A stretch of DNA of 64,000 nucleotides from Acidobacteriota bacterium (GTDB lineage Bacteria; Acidobacteriota; Thermoanaerobaculia; Multivoradales; JBCCEF01). Positions 17,807 to 26,790 of the stretch are shown here, piece by piece. The notes beneath the pieces were generated by a model that saw only the letters and a program-made list of their open reading frames with translations, ran no database searches and had not been told where the DNA came from. Both the position numbers and the translations under genes were made by a program. The DNA is taken from the NCBI GenBank assembly GCA_039030395.1, contig JBCCEF010000001.1:572798-636797 (forward strand), written 5' to 3'. The stretch's first letter is position 1, and every line of letters begins with the position of its first letter.

Positions 17807-19156
17807 ATGACGGCACCACGACTTTTCGGCACCGACGGCATTCGAGCGCCCTTCGGCAGCCACCCCCTCGACCAACCGACCGTCGGAGCACTGGGCGCGG
17901 CCCTCGGCGAGACCCTGCGCCGGCACAGCGAGGTGCCGCGCATCGTTCTCGGCGGCGATACCCGAGACAGCCGCGGCCCCCTCGCTGCGTGGCTGGCCAC
18001 CGGCCTGGCGGCGAGCGGCGTACGGGTGTTCGACGCCGGCGTGCTGCCGACGCCGGGCGTCGCCTTTTTGGTGCGCGAGCACGAGGCCGACGCCGGTGTC
18101 GCCCTGTCGGCGAGCCACAACCCCTATCCGGACAACGGCATCAAACTGATCGATGCCCAGGGATTCAAGTGGACCCCCGAGGCCGAAGCGGCCCTCGAAG
18201 AGCGCATGGCGGCGAAGGATCTACCGGGGGCCACCGAGGGATCCCTCGAACCTCTCGATAGCGCGAGCTATCGAGAGTCGCTGGTGGCCTCGCTGGGATC
18301 CGAGCGCCTGCCCCTCGCCGGCCTGCGACTCGCCCTCGACACCGGGCACGGCGCGGCCTCGGCCCTCGCCGGGGCGCTGTTCGATGAGCTGGGGGCCGAA
18401 GTCACTTTGCTCGGCCATTCCCCGGACGGCCAGAACATCAATCGCGACTGCGGCTCAACCGAGCCGGGGGAGCTCGCCGAGACGGTGCGGCGGGAACGCC
18501 TCGACGCCGGTTTCGCCTTCGACGGCGATGCGGACCGGGCGATCCTGGTGGATGAAGAGGGCACCGTGCGCGACGGCGACCACATCCTCTACCTGTGGGC
18601 GCGGGATTTGGCTGCCGCCGGTCACCTCGATCCCAAGGCCCTGGTGGTCACCTCGATGAGCAATCTGGGGTTGGAGCGCGCCCTGGCGGCGGACGGCATC
18701 GAGGTGCTGCGCTGCGGGGTGGGCGATCGCCAGGTGGTCGACACCCTACGCCGGCACGATCTGGCGCTCGGCGGCGAGCAGTCCGGCCACATCGTCAACT
18801 TGCGCCTCTCCACCACCGGTGACGGCCTGCTGACCGCGCTGCAGACGGCGGCGATTCTGCGCCGGGCGGATCGCCCGGTGAGCGCCCTGCTTTCGGCCTT
18901 TCGGCGCTTCCCGCAGATCCTGCAGAACGTCACCGTCGCCCGCAAACCGGACCTCACCACCCTGCCGGCGGTAGTCGCGGCGGCCCGCGATGCCGAGGAG
19001 CGGCTGGGCCAGGAGGGGCGGCTGGTACTGCGCTATAGCGGCACCGAGCCCCTCGCCCGGGTGATGATCGAGGGGCCGGACCAGGCCACCATCGAACGGT
19101 TGGCCGGCAACATCGCTCACGCCATCGCCGGCGAGATCGGCGCGGAAAGCGCCTGA
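17807..19156 (+). CDS. glmM: Phosphoglucosamine mutase
   Basis: Interconverts glucosamine-6-phosphate and glucosamine-1-phosphate for UDP-GlcNAc, peptidoglycan and LPS. 449 residues from the ATG at 17807 (AGGAAG upstream). The four-domain hexose-phosphate mutase layout is complete: N-terminal LFGTDGIR, phospho-serine loop with Ser103 in SASHNP, Mg-binding DGDADR at 239-244, sugar-binding GGEQSGH and phosphate-binding RYSGTEPLARVM. It follows the YbbR gene by 14 bp. In other phyla CdaA and GlmM interact, consistent with this arrangement. Confidence 0.96.
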   Translation: MTAPRLFGTDGIRAPFGSHPLDQPTVGALGAALGETLRRHSEVPRIVLGGDTRDSRGPLAAWLATGLAASGVRVFDAGVLPTPGVAFLVREHEADAGVALSASHNPYPDNGIKLIDAQGFKWTPEAEAALEERMAAKDLPGATEGSLEPLDSASYRESLVASLGSERLPLAGLRLALDTGHGAASALAGALFDELGAEVTLLGHSPDGQNINRDCGSTEPGELAETVRRERLDAGFAFDGDADRAILVDEEGTVRDGDHILYLWARDLAAAGHLDPKALVVTSMSNLGLERALAADGIEVLRCGVGDRQVVDTLRRHDLALGGEQSGHIVNLRLSTTGDGLLTALQTAAILRRADRPVSALLSAFRRFPQILQNVTVARKPDLTTLPAVVAAARDAEERLGQEGRLVLRYSGTEPLARVMIEGPDQATIERLAGNIAHAIAGEIGAESA

Positions 19157-19177
19157 CTTCTACTTCGAGGTCTCCCT

Positions 19178-19906
19178 ATGGATACGCTGCTCTCGGTCAA
19201 CATCGATCACGTTGCCACCCTGCGGCAGGCCCGCCGTGCCGCCTACCCGGATCCCGTCGAGGCGGCGGCGATCGCCGAGGAGGCCGGCGCCCACGGCATC
19301 ACCGTCCATCTACGCGGCGACCGGCGCCACATCCAGGATCACGACGTCGAGCGCCTGCGCCCGGCGGTGCAAGGCAAGCTGAACCTGGAAATCGCCGCCG
19401 AACCGGAGATGCTAGCCCTGGCCCTCCAATGGCAGCCGGACCAGGTGACCCTGGTGCCCGAGCGGCCGGACGAGGTCACCACCGAAGGCGGCCTCGACCT
19501 GACCGTGGCGCCGCAGCGCATCGTCGAGGCCATCGAACGCCTGACCGGCGGCGGCATCGCGGTGTCGCTCTTCCTCGATCCGGACCCATTCCAGATCGAA
19601 CGCCTCCACGAGTTGGCCAGCCGCGCCCGCCTGGCGATCGCCGGGTTCGAGATCAACACCGATGCCTACACCCGCGACCCGAGCGAAGCGCAGATCATGG
19701 CCCTGGAGGAAACCGCCGCCGCCGGCACCCTCGCCGGCTTCCGGGTGTACGCCGGCCACGGCCTGACGACCTCCAACGTCGGTCCCGTCGCGGAGATCCC
19801 GGCGGTCGAGGAACTCAACATCGGTCACTGGTTGATCTCGCGCTCCGTCGCCGTCGGCCTGGCGGCAGCGGTGCGCGAAATGCTGGGGGCGATGCGGCCC
19901 AGTTAG
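19178..19906 (+). CDS. pdxJ: Pyridoxine 5'-phosphate synthase
   Basis: Condenses 1-deoxyxylulose-5-phosphate with 3-amino-2-oxopropyl phosphate in the DXP-dependent vitamin B6 pathway. 242 residues, normal length. Diagnostic segments are [50 protein letters not shown](V)TTEGGLD and GHGLTTSNV with a C-terminal [12 protein letters not shown]. Last gene of the rightward housekeeping run, 21 bp after glmM. Confidence 0.96.
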   Translation: MDTLLSVNIDHVATLRQARRAAYPDPVEAAAIAEEAGAHGITVHLRGDRRHIQDHDVERLRPAVQGKLNLEIAAEPEMLALALQWQPDQVTLVPERPDEVTTEGGLDLTVAPQRIVEAIERLTGGGIAVSLFLDPDPFQIERLHELASRARLAIAGFEINTDAYTRDPSEAQIMALEETAAAGTLAGFRVYAGHGLTTSNVGPVAEIPAVEELNIGHWLISRSVAVGLAAAVREMLGAMRPS

Positions 19907-19908
19907 CG

Positions 19909-20574
19909 CTAGGGAGCGCCGGCTTCCGCTTTCCCCTCCCCTGCAGCACCCTCCGCCATCGGCTGCCGACGCCACAGGTGCGTTCGGTCCAGATTCCAGT
20001 TGCCGGCTTCATCGATCTTGAAAGATCTCGTCTCCTGTTCATCGCCCTCGACCGTGGAGCGATGGCCGATCCGAGACGCACTGTCGGCGGCGGCGCTGAC
20101 AAAGGTCTGTACCGACTCCATCATCCCGTCGTCGGTCCGCCGGGTAAAGCCCGTGCCCAGGGGACCGTCCCAACCGAACTGAAGTAAGGCCAGCCGCCCC
20201 TCGAGGGGATCCCAGTACTCCCGAAACTGCCAGAAGGTCCAGACCTCCTTGCCCTCCTGGAGGCCGTAGAGTCGACCGATCAAGCTCTGCTCGCCGATGC
20301 CCCAGGACCACTCCAGCCCGTAGGCATCGAGCGGCTCCGACTCGCTCTTGTGTTCCGAGTTGTCGGTGATCCAGTTGCCGATGAGTCCCCGCCAGTGCTC
20401 TTTCACCCAGTCCGGTCTCGGATGTAGGTTGGGAGCGGCGCTCGACGGTGCCGATTGAACTGCGGCTTCCGGCTCGTCCGAGGCGGCCGTCGCGGCGGTC
20501 GCACAGCCGGTCATCCCAGCGACGACCAAGACGAAGAAGAAGGCCATTGCGCATCGTTTCGATATCTGGTTCAT
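19909..20574 (-). CDS. Putative lipoprotein, unknown function
   Basis: 221 residues from the ATG at 20574, which has GAGGAG nine bases upstream. A signal peptide ends in a lipobox-like MTGC (VVAGMTGCATA), followed by an Ala/Ser/Pro linker. The globular part is rich in aromatic residues (LIGNWITD, LEWSWGIGEQSLIGRLYGL, VWTFWQFREYWDP), suggesting a small beta-barrel of calycin/DUF1579 type; this is inference only. Converges on pdxJ, with just two bases between stops. Confidence 0.7.
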   Translation of the reverse strand: MNQISKRCAMAFFFVLVVAGMTGCATAATAASDEPEAAVQSAPSSAAPNLHPRPDWVKEHWRGLIGNWITDNSEHKSESEPLDAYGLEWSWGIGEQSLIGRLYGLQEGKEVWTFWQFREYWDPLEGRLALLQFGWDGPLGTGFTRRTDDGMMESVQTFVSAAADSASRIGHRSTVEGDEQETRSFKIDEAGNWNLDRTHLWRRQPMAEGAAGEGKAEAGAP

Positions 20575-20629
20575 AACGCTATTCTCCTCGCAGTGCCCGC
20601 CAAACTCAAATGGCCTAGCCGCCACCGGC

Positions 20630-20822
20630 TAGCAGGGTGCTGAAACACTCGCCAGCACCCTGCTCCGAGCCTGAAAGGCGAGGCGGCGCCGAAGGCGCCG
20701 TGGACGGGGTGAGCCCGAAAACACTAGTGTTTTCGGGCGAGGGGGGCGCCCAGCCCCCTCAAGAGAAAGCTAGCAAGGCAGCTGAAAGGATAGGACGAAG
20801 GCCTTTTTCAGCAACCTGCTAG
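20630..20822. repeat. Dispersed palindromic intergenic repeat, copy 1 (full)
   Basis: Starts TAGCAGGGTGCTGAAA and ends TTTTTCAGCAACCTGCTA, imperfect terminal inverted repeats. Internally it has a left hairpin (AGCAGGGTGCTG with its complement), a GGCGCC-rich stem, a central perfect 24-bp palindrome around CACTAGTG (20718-20741 region) and a right hairpin. No ORF inside. Related copies lie at 39661-39881 and, partially, at 36297-36386. Its right end supplies the last codons and stop of sfsA. Confidence 0.9.
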
Positions 20823-21599
20823 CGGCAGGTTCTTGCGCTCGACTCGGGTTTTCCGCCAGCGCTCGATGCGCTCCGTGCGGTAGGGCTTGAAATCCACCGG
20901 CAGGCGACGGGTGACGATCATCTCAGCCGGCGTGTGGCGCACCTCGATGGCCGAAAACCGCACGCCGGAGGATTTGACCTCGCGGGCCGTCGCGGCAAAA
21001 ACCGGATCGTGGACGTCGCTCGGCCGCAGCGCCTGGGCCCCGGGATACTGACAGACAAACAGCACCTCCCCTCGCTTGCGGGTCGTACGCAGGTCGGCGA
21101 GTTCTCGCAAATGGCCGGCGGCGCGCTGCGAGACCGAATCCGGGAAATAGGCGCGGCCATCCGGGTAGACCAAATGGCAGTTCTTGACCTCCAGGAAGAT
21201 TTCCCGCCGGCCGCGCCGCAACCAGAAGTCGATCCGGGAGTTCTCGCCGTAGCGCTGCTCCGGCTTCATCTCGTCCCAGGCGTTCAGCCACGGCAAAGCC
21301 CTGGCTTCGAGCAACTGGCGAACGATACGGTTGGGCTCGGTGGTCTCGGCTCCCACCAGCACCCCATCCACCTCGGCGAGCTGCCAGGTGAACTTCAGCT
21401 TGCGCTTCGGATTGCTGGCGCGCGACAACCACACCCGGCTGCCCGGCCGGGTGAGCCCCTCCATCGCTCCGGGATTGACGCAGTGGGCCGTCACCTGGCC
21501 TTCGCCGGGCAGCTCGACATCCGCCAGAAAGCGCTTGTAGCGACGTACGAGAACACCTTCGAGCAGGGGCGCGGTGCGGGGAATGTGGAACGGGAGCAT
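20808..21599 (-). CDS. sfsA: DNA/RNA-binding protein SfsA (sugar fermentation stimulation family)
   Basis: 263 residues from ATG 21599. Family signatures are LLEGVLVRRYKRFLADVEL, TAHCVNPGAMEGL, SNPKRKLKFTWQL, GENSRIDFW (a nuclease-like fold) and EVKNCHLV...AYFPDSVSQRAAGHL. The biochemical role is poorly defined, reported as a DNA-binding factor affecting maltose genes in E. coli and nuclease-like in fold. The last four residues (LAGC) and TGA stop are encoded by the terminal repeat of the adjacent palindromic element, so the native C-terminus was replaced. Divergent from the TonB receptor gene. Confidence 0.93.
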   Translation of the reverse strand: MLPFHIPRTAPLLEGVLVRRYKRFLADVELPGEGQVTAHCVNPGAMEGLTRPGSRVWLSRASNPKRKLKFTWQLAEVDGVLVGAETTEPNRIVRQLLEARALPWLNAWDEMKPEQRYGENSRIDFWLRRGRREIFLEVKNCHLVYPDGRAYFPDSVSQRAAGHLRELADLRTTRKRGEVLFVCQYPGAQALRPSDVHDPVFAATAREVKSSGVRFSAIEVRHTPAEMIVTRRLPVDFKPYRTERIERWRKTRVERKNLPLAGC

Positions 21600-21658
21600 A
21601 GCCGCCGCATGAGAACAGACTTCGCCGCCGGAGGAAAGGGGTTTTCGGACACCGCGGG

Positions 21659-21688
21659 TTGACAAAGAGCACCAGATCGGTCCAGAAT
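21659..21688 (+). promoter_or_regulatory. Promoter of the TonB receptor gene
   Basis: Consensus TTGACA at 21659-21664, an 18-base spacer, then a weak CAGAAT at 21683-21688. The Fur-like box begins 12 bases later, overlapping the expected transcription start. Confidence 0.55.
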
Positions 21689-21699
21689 AGAGGTACGCA

Positions 21700-21718
21700 A
21701 TTGAGATTGCGTCTCAAT
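21700..21718. promoter_or_regulatory. Fur-type operator
   Basis: ATTGAGA, five bases, TCTCAAT: a perfect 7-5-7 inverted repeat containing the TGAGA-N5-TCTCA core of the classical Fur box. It sits 127 bp before the receptor start codon and just after the promoter, so iron-bound Fur would block transcription. Confidence 0.75.
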
Positions 21719-21844
21719 AGATTCGCTAGAAGCGCCACATACAAGAAATCCGACGGCTCATGGCCCCCCGCAAGTAGTCGACGCCGACGGTCAATAAACC
21801 TGCCCCGGCACGAAGCCGTGGCCCGTTCCAAGGAGACATTCGCT

Positions 21845-24166
21845 ATGTCCCGCCAGCTCCTCCACCGGCTCTCCGTTTTGTCGGCTCTGGTCGCTGCACT
21901 CGCCATCCCTTTCTCCCTTTCAGCACAGCAAGAACCCACGTCGACGGCCGAAGCATCCAACGACGCGTCCATCGAAGCAGCGGGCGAAACGGCCGACGAT
22001 GAACAGGCTTCGACCTTCCTTGACGAAATCACCGTCTCGTCGACCCGCAGCGAGCGCACGGTCGGCGAAACGGCCGGTTCCACGACGGTGATCGACGCCG
22101 AGAAAATCGCCGACGAGCTGATGATCGATTCCCAGGATTTGGTGCGCTACGAACCCGGGGTCTACGTGGACTCGGATCCCACCCGCCTCGGGTTGAGCGG
22201 CTTCAACATCCGAGGCATCGGCGGCAACCGGGTGCAGACTCAGGTCGACGGCATCCCGACCGCCGAACAGTTCGATTTCGGCCCCTTCTCCGCCACCCAG
22301 GTGGGGATCGAGCTGGTCAACCTGCAGTCCGCCGAGATCGTGCGTAGCTCCGGTTCTTCGCTCTACGGCAGCGATGCCCTGGGCGGCGTCGTCTCGCTGG
22401 TCACCAAGAGCCCGCGCGACATTCTCGGCGCAGACTCCTCCGCCCTCGGCGTCTTCCTCGGCTACTCCGGCCGCAACGAAGAAGAATTCGTCGGCGTGAG
22501 TGTCGCCGGACAGACGGACCAGTGGTTGGGCTCCCTCTTCGTGAGCGGCCGCCAAGCGGCCGAAACCGAAAACCAAGGCACGTTAGCGAGCAACGACCGG
22601 ACGCGCACCGCCCCCAACCCGATCGATACGGACGACCTCAATGGGCTCGCCAAGCTCACCCGGGTGATCAGCCCGTCCAACGAGATCGAGTTTGCCGCCG
22701 AGTTCCGCAACTCCGAAAGCGAGACCGACGTCATTTCTTCGCAGCGGGTCATCGACTTCAGCTTCGTTCTGCCGCCGGGCGGCCAGTTCCTGATCGACGT
22801 GCAGAACGTCGACGCCGTCGATGAGCAGGAGCGCACCCGCTTCAGCCTGCGCCAGCTCGCCGTGGTGCCGACCGCGATCTTCGACGACTTCTCTTGGCAG
22901 GGGTATGTCACCCAGACGGAAACCACCCAGGTGGTCGACGAACTGCGGATCAACACCGTGACCCTGTTCGGCCCCCCCTCGGTGCAGCGGGTGGCGCGCA
23001 GCGGCTCCTTCGAGTTCGAGCAGGAAGGATTCGGAGCCGAGGCGCAGTTCCGCAAAACCCTCGGTCAGTCCGTCGAACACCGCCTGACCTACGGCCTCAG
23101 CCTGCGGCGCGACACCTTTGACGTGCTGCGTGACCGGGAGGACATCGACCTGGACACCGGCGCGCTGGTGCCTTCGTCGCTGATCTTCCCGACCAAGTAC
23201 TTCCCCGAAAGCGACGTCGACGAGTACGGCCTCTACCTGCAGGACGAAATCGAACTCGCCAACGGCCGCCTGCTGCTGGTCCCCGGCGTGCGCTACGACC
23301 GCTACGACCTGCAGCCCGACGGCAACGACCAAATCTTCCTGGACGGCAATCCGGGCCAGCCCGATCCGGTGGGCCTCGAGGACTCGGCCGTCTCGCCGCG
23401 CCTCGGTGTGGTGGCGAGCCTCACCTCCAAGGTGTCTCTCGTCGCGCAGTACGCCAGCGGCTTCCGCGCGCCGCCTTTCAGCGCCGTCAACAACGGCTTC
23501 ACCAACCAGGCCGGCGGCTATCGGACCCTTCCGAACCCGGATCTCGAGGCCGAAACCAGCCGCAACGTCGAGGCGGGCTTCCGCTTTGCTTCGAATCGCG
23601 GCGCCTTCAGCGTGACCTACTTCGACAATACCTTCGACGAGTTCATCGAGACGGTGACCCTCGGCTTCAATCCGCAGGTCGGGCTGCTGGAGTTCCAGCC
23701 GCAGAACATCGATCAGGTGGAGATCTCCGGCGTGGAGCTGTCGACGGATCACCGCATCGCATCGGCTTGGCGCCTGCGCACAGCCTTCGCCTACATCGAG
23801 GGCGACAACGTCACCGACAATGTGCCGCTGGAATCCATCGCCCCGCCGGAGGCCGTCATCGGCCTGGACTTCAACCCAGCAAACTCTCCCTGGAACGCTT
23901 CCCTGGTGGCAACGGTGGTTGACGACAAGGACGCCGAAGACCTCCCCGGCGGCCGCTTCGCTCCGGAAGGCTACGAAACCCTGGATCTTTACCTGGGCTA
24001 CCGCTTCAGCGAGAGTTGGGACGTGCGGCTGGGTGGTTTCAACCTGACCGACGAAACCTACTGGCAGTGGTCGAACGCGCGCGGCTTGAGCGCTAGCTCG
24101 TCCGTTCTCGACCGCTACACGAGCCCCGGCCGGCAGGCCGCGTTGTCCCTGCGCTTTCGCCGGTAG
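21845..24166 (+). CDS. TonB-dependent outer-membrane receptor, haem/haemoglobin/siderophore type
   Basis: 773-residue outer-membrane transporter, starting at the ATG at 21845 (AAGGAGA eight bases upstream). A signal peptide (1-27) and an acidic linker precede the TonB box region DEITVSSTR. Next comes the plug domain, with DLVRYEPGVYVDSDPTRLG and FNIRGIGGNRVQTQVDGIP. The beta-barrel ends in the aromatic-terminal LSLRFRR. The plug resembles haem and haemoglobin/transferrin receptors (SSLYGSDALGGVV), but the ligand cannot be proved. The Fur-type box upstream supports iron uptake. No tonB or haem ABC transporter genes adjoin. Confidence 0.9.
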   Translation: MSRQLLHRLSVLSALVAALAIPFSLSAQQEPTSTAEASNDASIEAAGETADDEQASTFLDEITVSSTRSERTVGETAGSTTVIDAEKIADELMIDSQDLVRYEPGVYVDSDPTRLGLSGFNIRGIGGNRVQTQVDGIPTAEQFDFGPFSATQVGIELVNLQSAEIVRSSGSSLYGSDALGGVVSLVTKSPRDILGADSSALGVFLGYSGRNEEEFVGVSVAGQTDQWLGSLFVSGRQAAETENQGTLASNDRTRTAPNPIDTDDLNGLAKLTRVISPSNEIEFAAEFRNSESETDVISSQRVIDFSFVLPPGGQFLIDVQNVDAVDEQERTRFSLRQLAVVPTAIFDDFSWQGYVTQTETTQVVDELRINTVTLFGPPSVQRVARSGSFEFEQEGFGAEAQFRKTLGQSVEHRLTYGLSLRRDTFDVLRDREDIDLDTGALVPSSLIFPTKYFPESDVDEYGLYLQDEIELANGRLLLVPGVRYDRYDLQPDGNDQIFLDGNPGQPDPVGLEDSAVSPRLGVVASLTSKVSLVAQYASGFRAPPFSAVNNGFTNQAGGYRTLPNPDLEAETSRNVEAGFRFASNRGAFSVTYFDNTFDEFIETVTLGFNPQVGLLEFQPQNIDQVEISGVELSTDHRIASAWRLRTAFAYIEGDNVTDNVPLESIAPPEAVIGLDFNPANSPWNASLVATVVDDKDAEDLPGGRFAPEGYETLDLYLGYRFSESWDVRLGGFNLTDETYWQWSNARGLSASSSVLDRYTSPGRQAALSLRFRR

Positions 24167-24252
24167 GCCGGGAGGGAACCGGCGAAAGGGCTCCTGATGA
24201 ACTCGCTCCGCCTCTTCGATCCCCGCCTCGTCGCCGTGACGGCCCGCGCGGC

Positions 24253-24459
24253 GTGGTGGTCGCAGAGACGGCGCGGGTGATTCTCGAGCCGGTTCTGCCG
24301 CCTCGCGTAGAAGCGATCGCCGCGGCCTGCCGGGACGACGCGACGATCGCCTATGCCGTTGCCTTCGACGCCTGCAACCGCCGCCGCGGCGTCTCCCAGC
24401 GCGCGGTCGTCCGGATTCCCGAGCTCTCCGGTCTGCCTTCCTACGACCAGCAGTTCTGA
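24253..24459 (+). CDS. Possible small protein after the TonB receptor
   Basis: A 68-residue frame from GTG 24253 with GC-rich third positions like real genes here. No ribosome-binding site and no family recognised (contains LEPVLPPRVEAIAAACRDDA). It fills part of a 338-bp gap. It may be a remnant of a longer gene, since the frame upstream is closed at 24199. Nothing else convincing lies in the gap. Confidence 0.3.
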   Translation: MVVAETARVILEPVLPPRVEAIAAACRDDATIAYAVAFDACNRRRGVSQRAVVRIPELSGLPSYDQQF

Positions 24460-24504
24460 TTCGCCATACCCGTTCCCCCGAATCCGTATCCGAGGAACCG
24501 ACCC

Positions 24505-26745
24505 ATGCACAAGCCCGCTTCCCCACGCCACCGCCGTGTCGTGCTCTGGCTGATGATCCTTCTCACTCCCTTCGCCGCCCTGGCCGCGCAGCCCTCCCCC
24601 CAGGAGAAGCCGGTGCCGGAGGACTTGCCGGCGCTGCCGGTTGAGATCGCCAGCTTTGGCGCCGCTCTCGCCGAGGACACGCTCTACGTCTATGGCGGTC
24701 ACGTTGGCACGACCCATCAGCACTCCGTGCAGAACCTGTCGCGCGGCTTCTACAGCCTCGACTTGACGGCTACCGACGCCGGCTGGACGGAACACGACGA
24801 AGTGCGCGGCCTGCAGGGCCTCGCCATGGTGGCCGCCGGCAAGTGGGTCTGCCGCATCGGCGGGATGGAGGCGCGCAACGATCAGGACGCGCCGGAAGAC
24901 GACCTCCACTCGGTGGATGAGGTGGCCTGCTTCGATAGCGAAGGCGAGCGGTGGGTACCCCTACCGCCGCTTTCCGCGGGCCGTTCGTCGCACGACGCGG
25001 TGGTCTCCGGCAGCCGCATCTACGCTGTCGGCGGCTGGCAGCTCCGCGGCGAGGGCAACGAGCCGGTCTGGCACGACACCATTGAAGTGATCGACATGGC
25101 CGGCGACCGCCAGTGGCGCACCCTGCCCCAGCCCTTCAAGCGACGGGCGCTGACGGCCGCTGCTCACGGCGGCAAGATCTACGCCTTCGGCGGCCTGGGA
25201 CCGAACGGCACAACCCTCGAGTTCGCTGTCTTCGACGAGCAGACCGAGAGCTGGACCGATAGCGGCTCGATCCCTGAGATGAGTGGCGCAATGCGCGGTT
25301 TTGGCATCTCCGCCTTCGGAGTCGAAGATGGTGTGTACCTCTCCGCCAACGACGGCAAAATCCACTTCCTCCAGCCCGACCTGACCTGGCTCGAAGACCT
25401 CGCTGAGATGGCGGAGCCGCGTTTCTTCCATCGACTTCTGCCCTATCGAGACCGGCTCCTCGCCGTGGCCGGCGCCTCACGCGAGGGCCACCTCGGCTCC
25501 GTCGAGAGCATTGCCCTCGGAGAATCGCCGACCGCGATGGCGGAAGATCGCGCCGCCGCAGCCGTCCGCTGGCCCGGCTTCCGCGGCGCCGGTGCCGAGC
25601 CCCTCGCCCCGGAAGAGCTTCCCATCGAATGGGATGACGCCACCTGGCGCATCGCCTTGACCGGCTACGGGCAGTCCTCGCCGGTGATCTGGGGCGGGCA
25701 GGTGTTTGTTACCGCCATCGAGGGCGATGAGTCCGAAACCCTGATTCTGTCGGCGATCGACCTCAAGGACGGTAGTGTTCGCTGGCGCCGCCTATTCGAG
25801 GCCAGCCAGCCTCACGAAAACAGCCACATGCACAGCCGCGCCGCGCCCACTCCGGTAGTAGACGCCAACGCCGTCTATGCCTTCTGGGAGAGCGGCGACC
25901 TCGTAGCCCTATCGCACCAGGGGGAGACCCTGTGGTCCCGCTCCCTCACCGCGGAAGAGGGCGAATTCAAAGGCAACCACGGCGTGGGCAGCTCCCCGGT
26001 CCTGGCCGGCGGACTGCTGGTGGTGCAGGTCACCCACTCCGGCCCCTCCTACTTCATGGCCTTCGATCCGGCCACCGGCGAGACCCGCTGGAAGTTGGAG
26101 CGACCGGAAGGGGTCGCCTGGACCACGCCGATTGCCATTGACACCAGCGACGCACCGTACCTAGTGTCGAGCGCCGCCGGCCGGGTAGAACTGATCGACG
26201 CGGAGAAAGGCGCCGTCGTCTGGTCCGTCGGCGACATCGAGAAGAACCACGTCCCTTCGGTGGTCGCGAGTTGGGACATGATCGTCGCTCCCAGTTCCGA
26301 TCCGGGACAGAGCCTGGCGCTGGCGGTACGGCCGGACGCCTGGGAGACCCCGCCGGAGGTCCTGTGGCGGCCGGAGGGTGTCGCCTCGGGCTTCGGCTCG
26401 CCGGTCATCCACGGCGACGGCGTCCTGTTCCTCAACAAGTCCGGCGTGCTCCAAAAGGTGAACAAGAAAACCGGCGAGCTGGAGTGGCGGCACCGCCTCC
26501 CCGCCGCCACCTGGGCCACGCCCATCGCGGTGGCGGATCGCGTCTACTTCTTCTTGAAGGACGGCAACACCGCGGTGCTCGCCCTCGACGACCAAGCCGA
26601 GCCGCGAGTGTTGGCAGAGAACGCCATGAGCTTCGAGGATCCCGTCTACGGCGTCGCCCCGACGGCAAACGGCTTCGTGCTGCGGTCCGGCAGCGAACTG
26701 GCCCTCGTTAGGGAGGCGGAACGACAACTCGCCGCCACCCAGTAG
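24505..26745 (+). CDS. Secreted kelch-repeat / PQQ-like beta-propeller fusion protein
   Basis: 746 residues with a signal peptide (1-28, ending ALAAQ). The N-terminal half has kelch blades (TLYVYGGHVG, RIYAVGGWQL, KIYAFGGLG with W..LP spacers). A FRGAGAEPLAPEELPIEW segment then opens a PQQ-like/pyrrolo-quinoline quinone propeller (APTPVVDANAVYAFWESGDLVAL, GLLVVQVTHSG...AFDPATGETRWKLERP, KVNKKTGELEWRHRLPAATWATP). Two propellers thus lie in one periplasmic chain. Such PQQ-like domains often scaffold rather than bind cofactor. GAGGAA precedes the ATG. Ends at a strong terminator. Confidence 0.82.
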   Translation: MHKPASPRHRRVVLWLMILLTPFAALAAQPSPQEKPVPEDLPALPVEIASFGAALAEDTLYVYGGHVGTTHQHSVQNLSRGFYSLDLTATDAGWTEHDEVRGLQGLAMVAAGKWVCRIGGMEARNDQDAPEDDLHSVDEVACFDSEGERWVPLPPLSAGRSSHDAVVSGSRIYAVGGWQLRGEGNEPVWHDTIEVIDMAGDRQWRTLPQPFKRRALTAAAHGGKIYAFGGLGPNGTTLEFAVFDEQTESWTDSGSIPEMSGAMRGFGISAFGVEDGVYLSANDGKIHFLQPDLTWLEDLAEMAEPRFFHRLLPYRDRLLAVAGASREGHLGSVESIALGESPTAMAEDRAAAAVRWPGFRGAGAEPLAPEELPIEWDDATWRIALTGYGQSSPVIWGGQVFVTAIEGDESETLILSAIDLKDGSVRWRRLFEASQPHENSHMHSRAAPTPVVDANAVYAFWESGDLVALSHQGETLWSRSLTAEEGEFKGNHGVGSSPVLAGGLLVVQVTHSGPSYFMAFDPATGETRWKLERPEGVAWTTPIAIDTSDAPYLVSSAAGRVELIDAEKGAVVWSVGDIEKNHVPSVVASWDMIVAPSSDPGQSLALAVRPDAWETPPEVLWRPEGVASGFGSPVIHGDGVLFLNKSGVLQKVNKKTGELEWRHRLPAATWATPIAVADRVYFFLKDGNTAVLALDDQAEPRVLAENAMSFEDPVYGVAPTANGFVLRSGSELALVREAERQLAATQ

Positions 26746-26790
26746 CAGGTTGCCGAGGGATCCGCTTCTCTCGGCAGCCTGCTCTTTTTT
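26744..26790 (+). terminator. Rho-independent terminator
   Basis: A 14-bp stem with one G-U pair (AGCAGGTTGCCGAG / CTCGGCAGCCTGCT) is followed by C and a run of T's. It overlaps the stop codon of the kelch/PQQ gene. Confidence 0.92.

Noticed and set aside
24199-24282. 27-residue ORF after the TonB receptor
   Set aside because: Too short and overlaps a slightly better frame at 24253; no ribosome-binding site of normal spacing.
22583-24526. 647-residue minus-strand frame opposite the TonB receptor
   Set aside because: Shadow of the receptor's GC-rich codon pattern.
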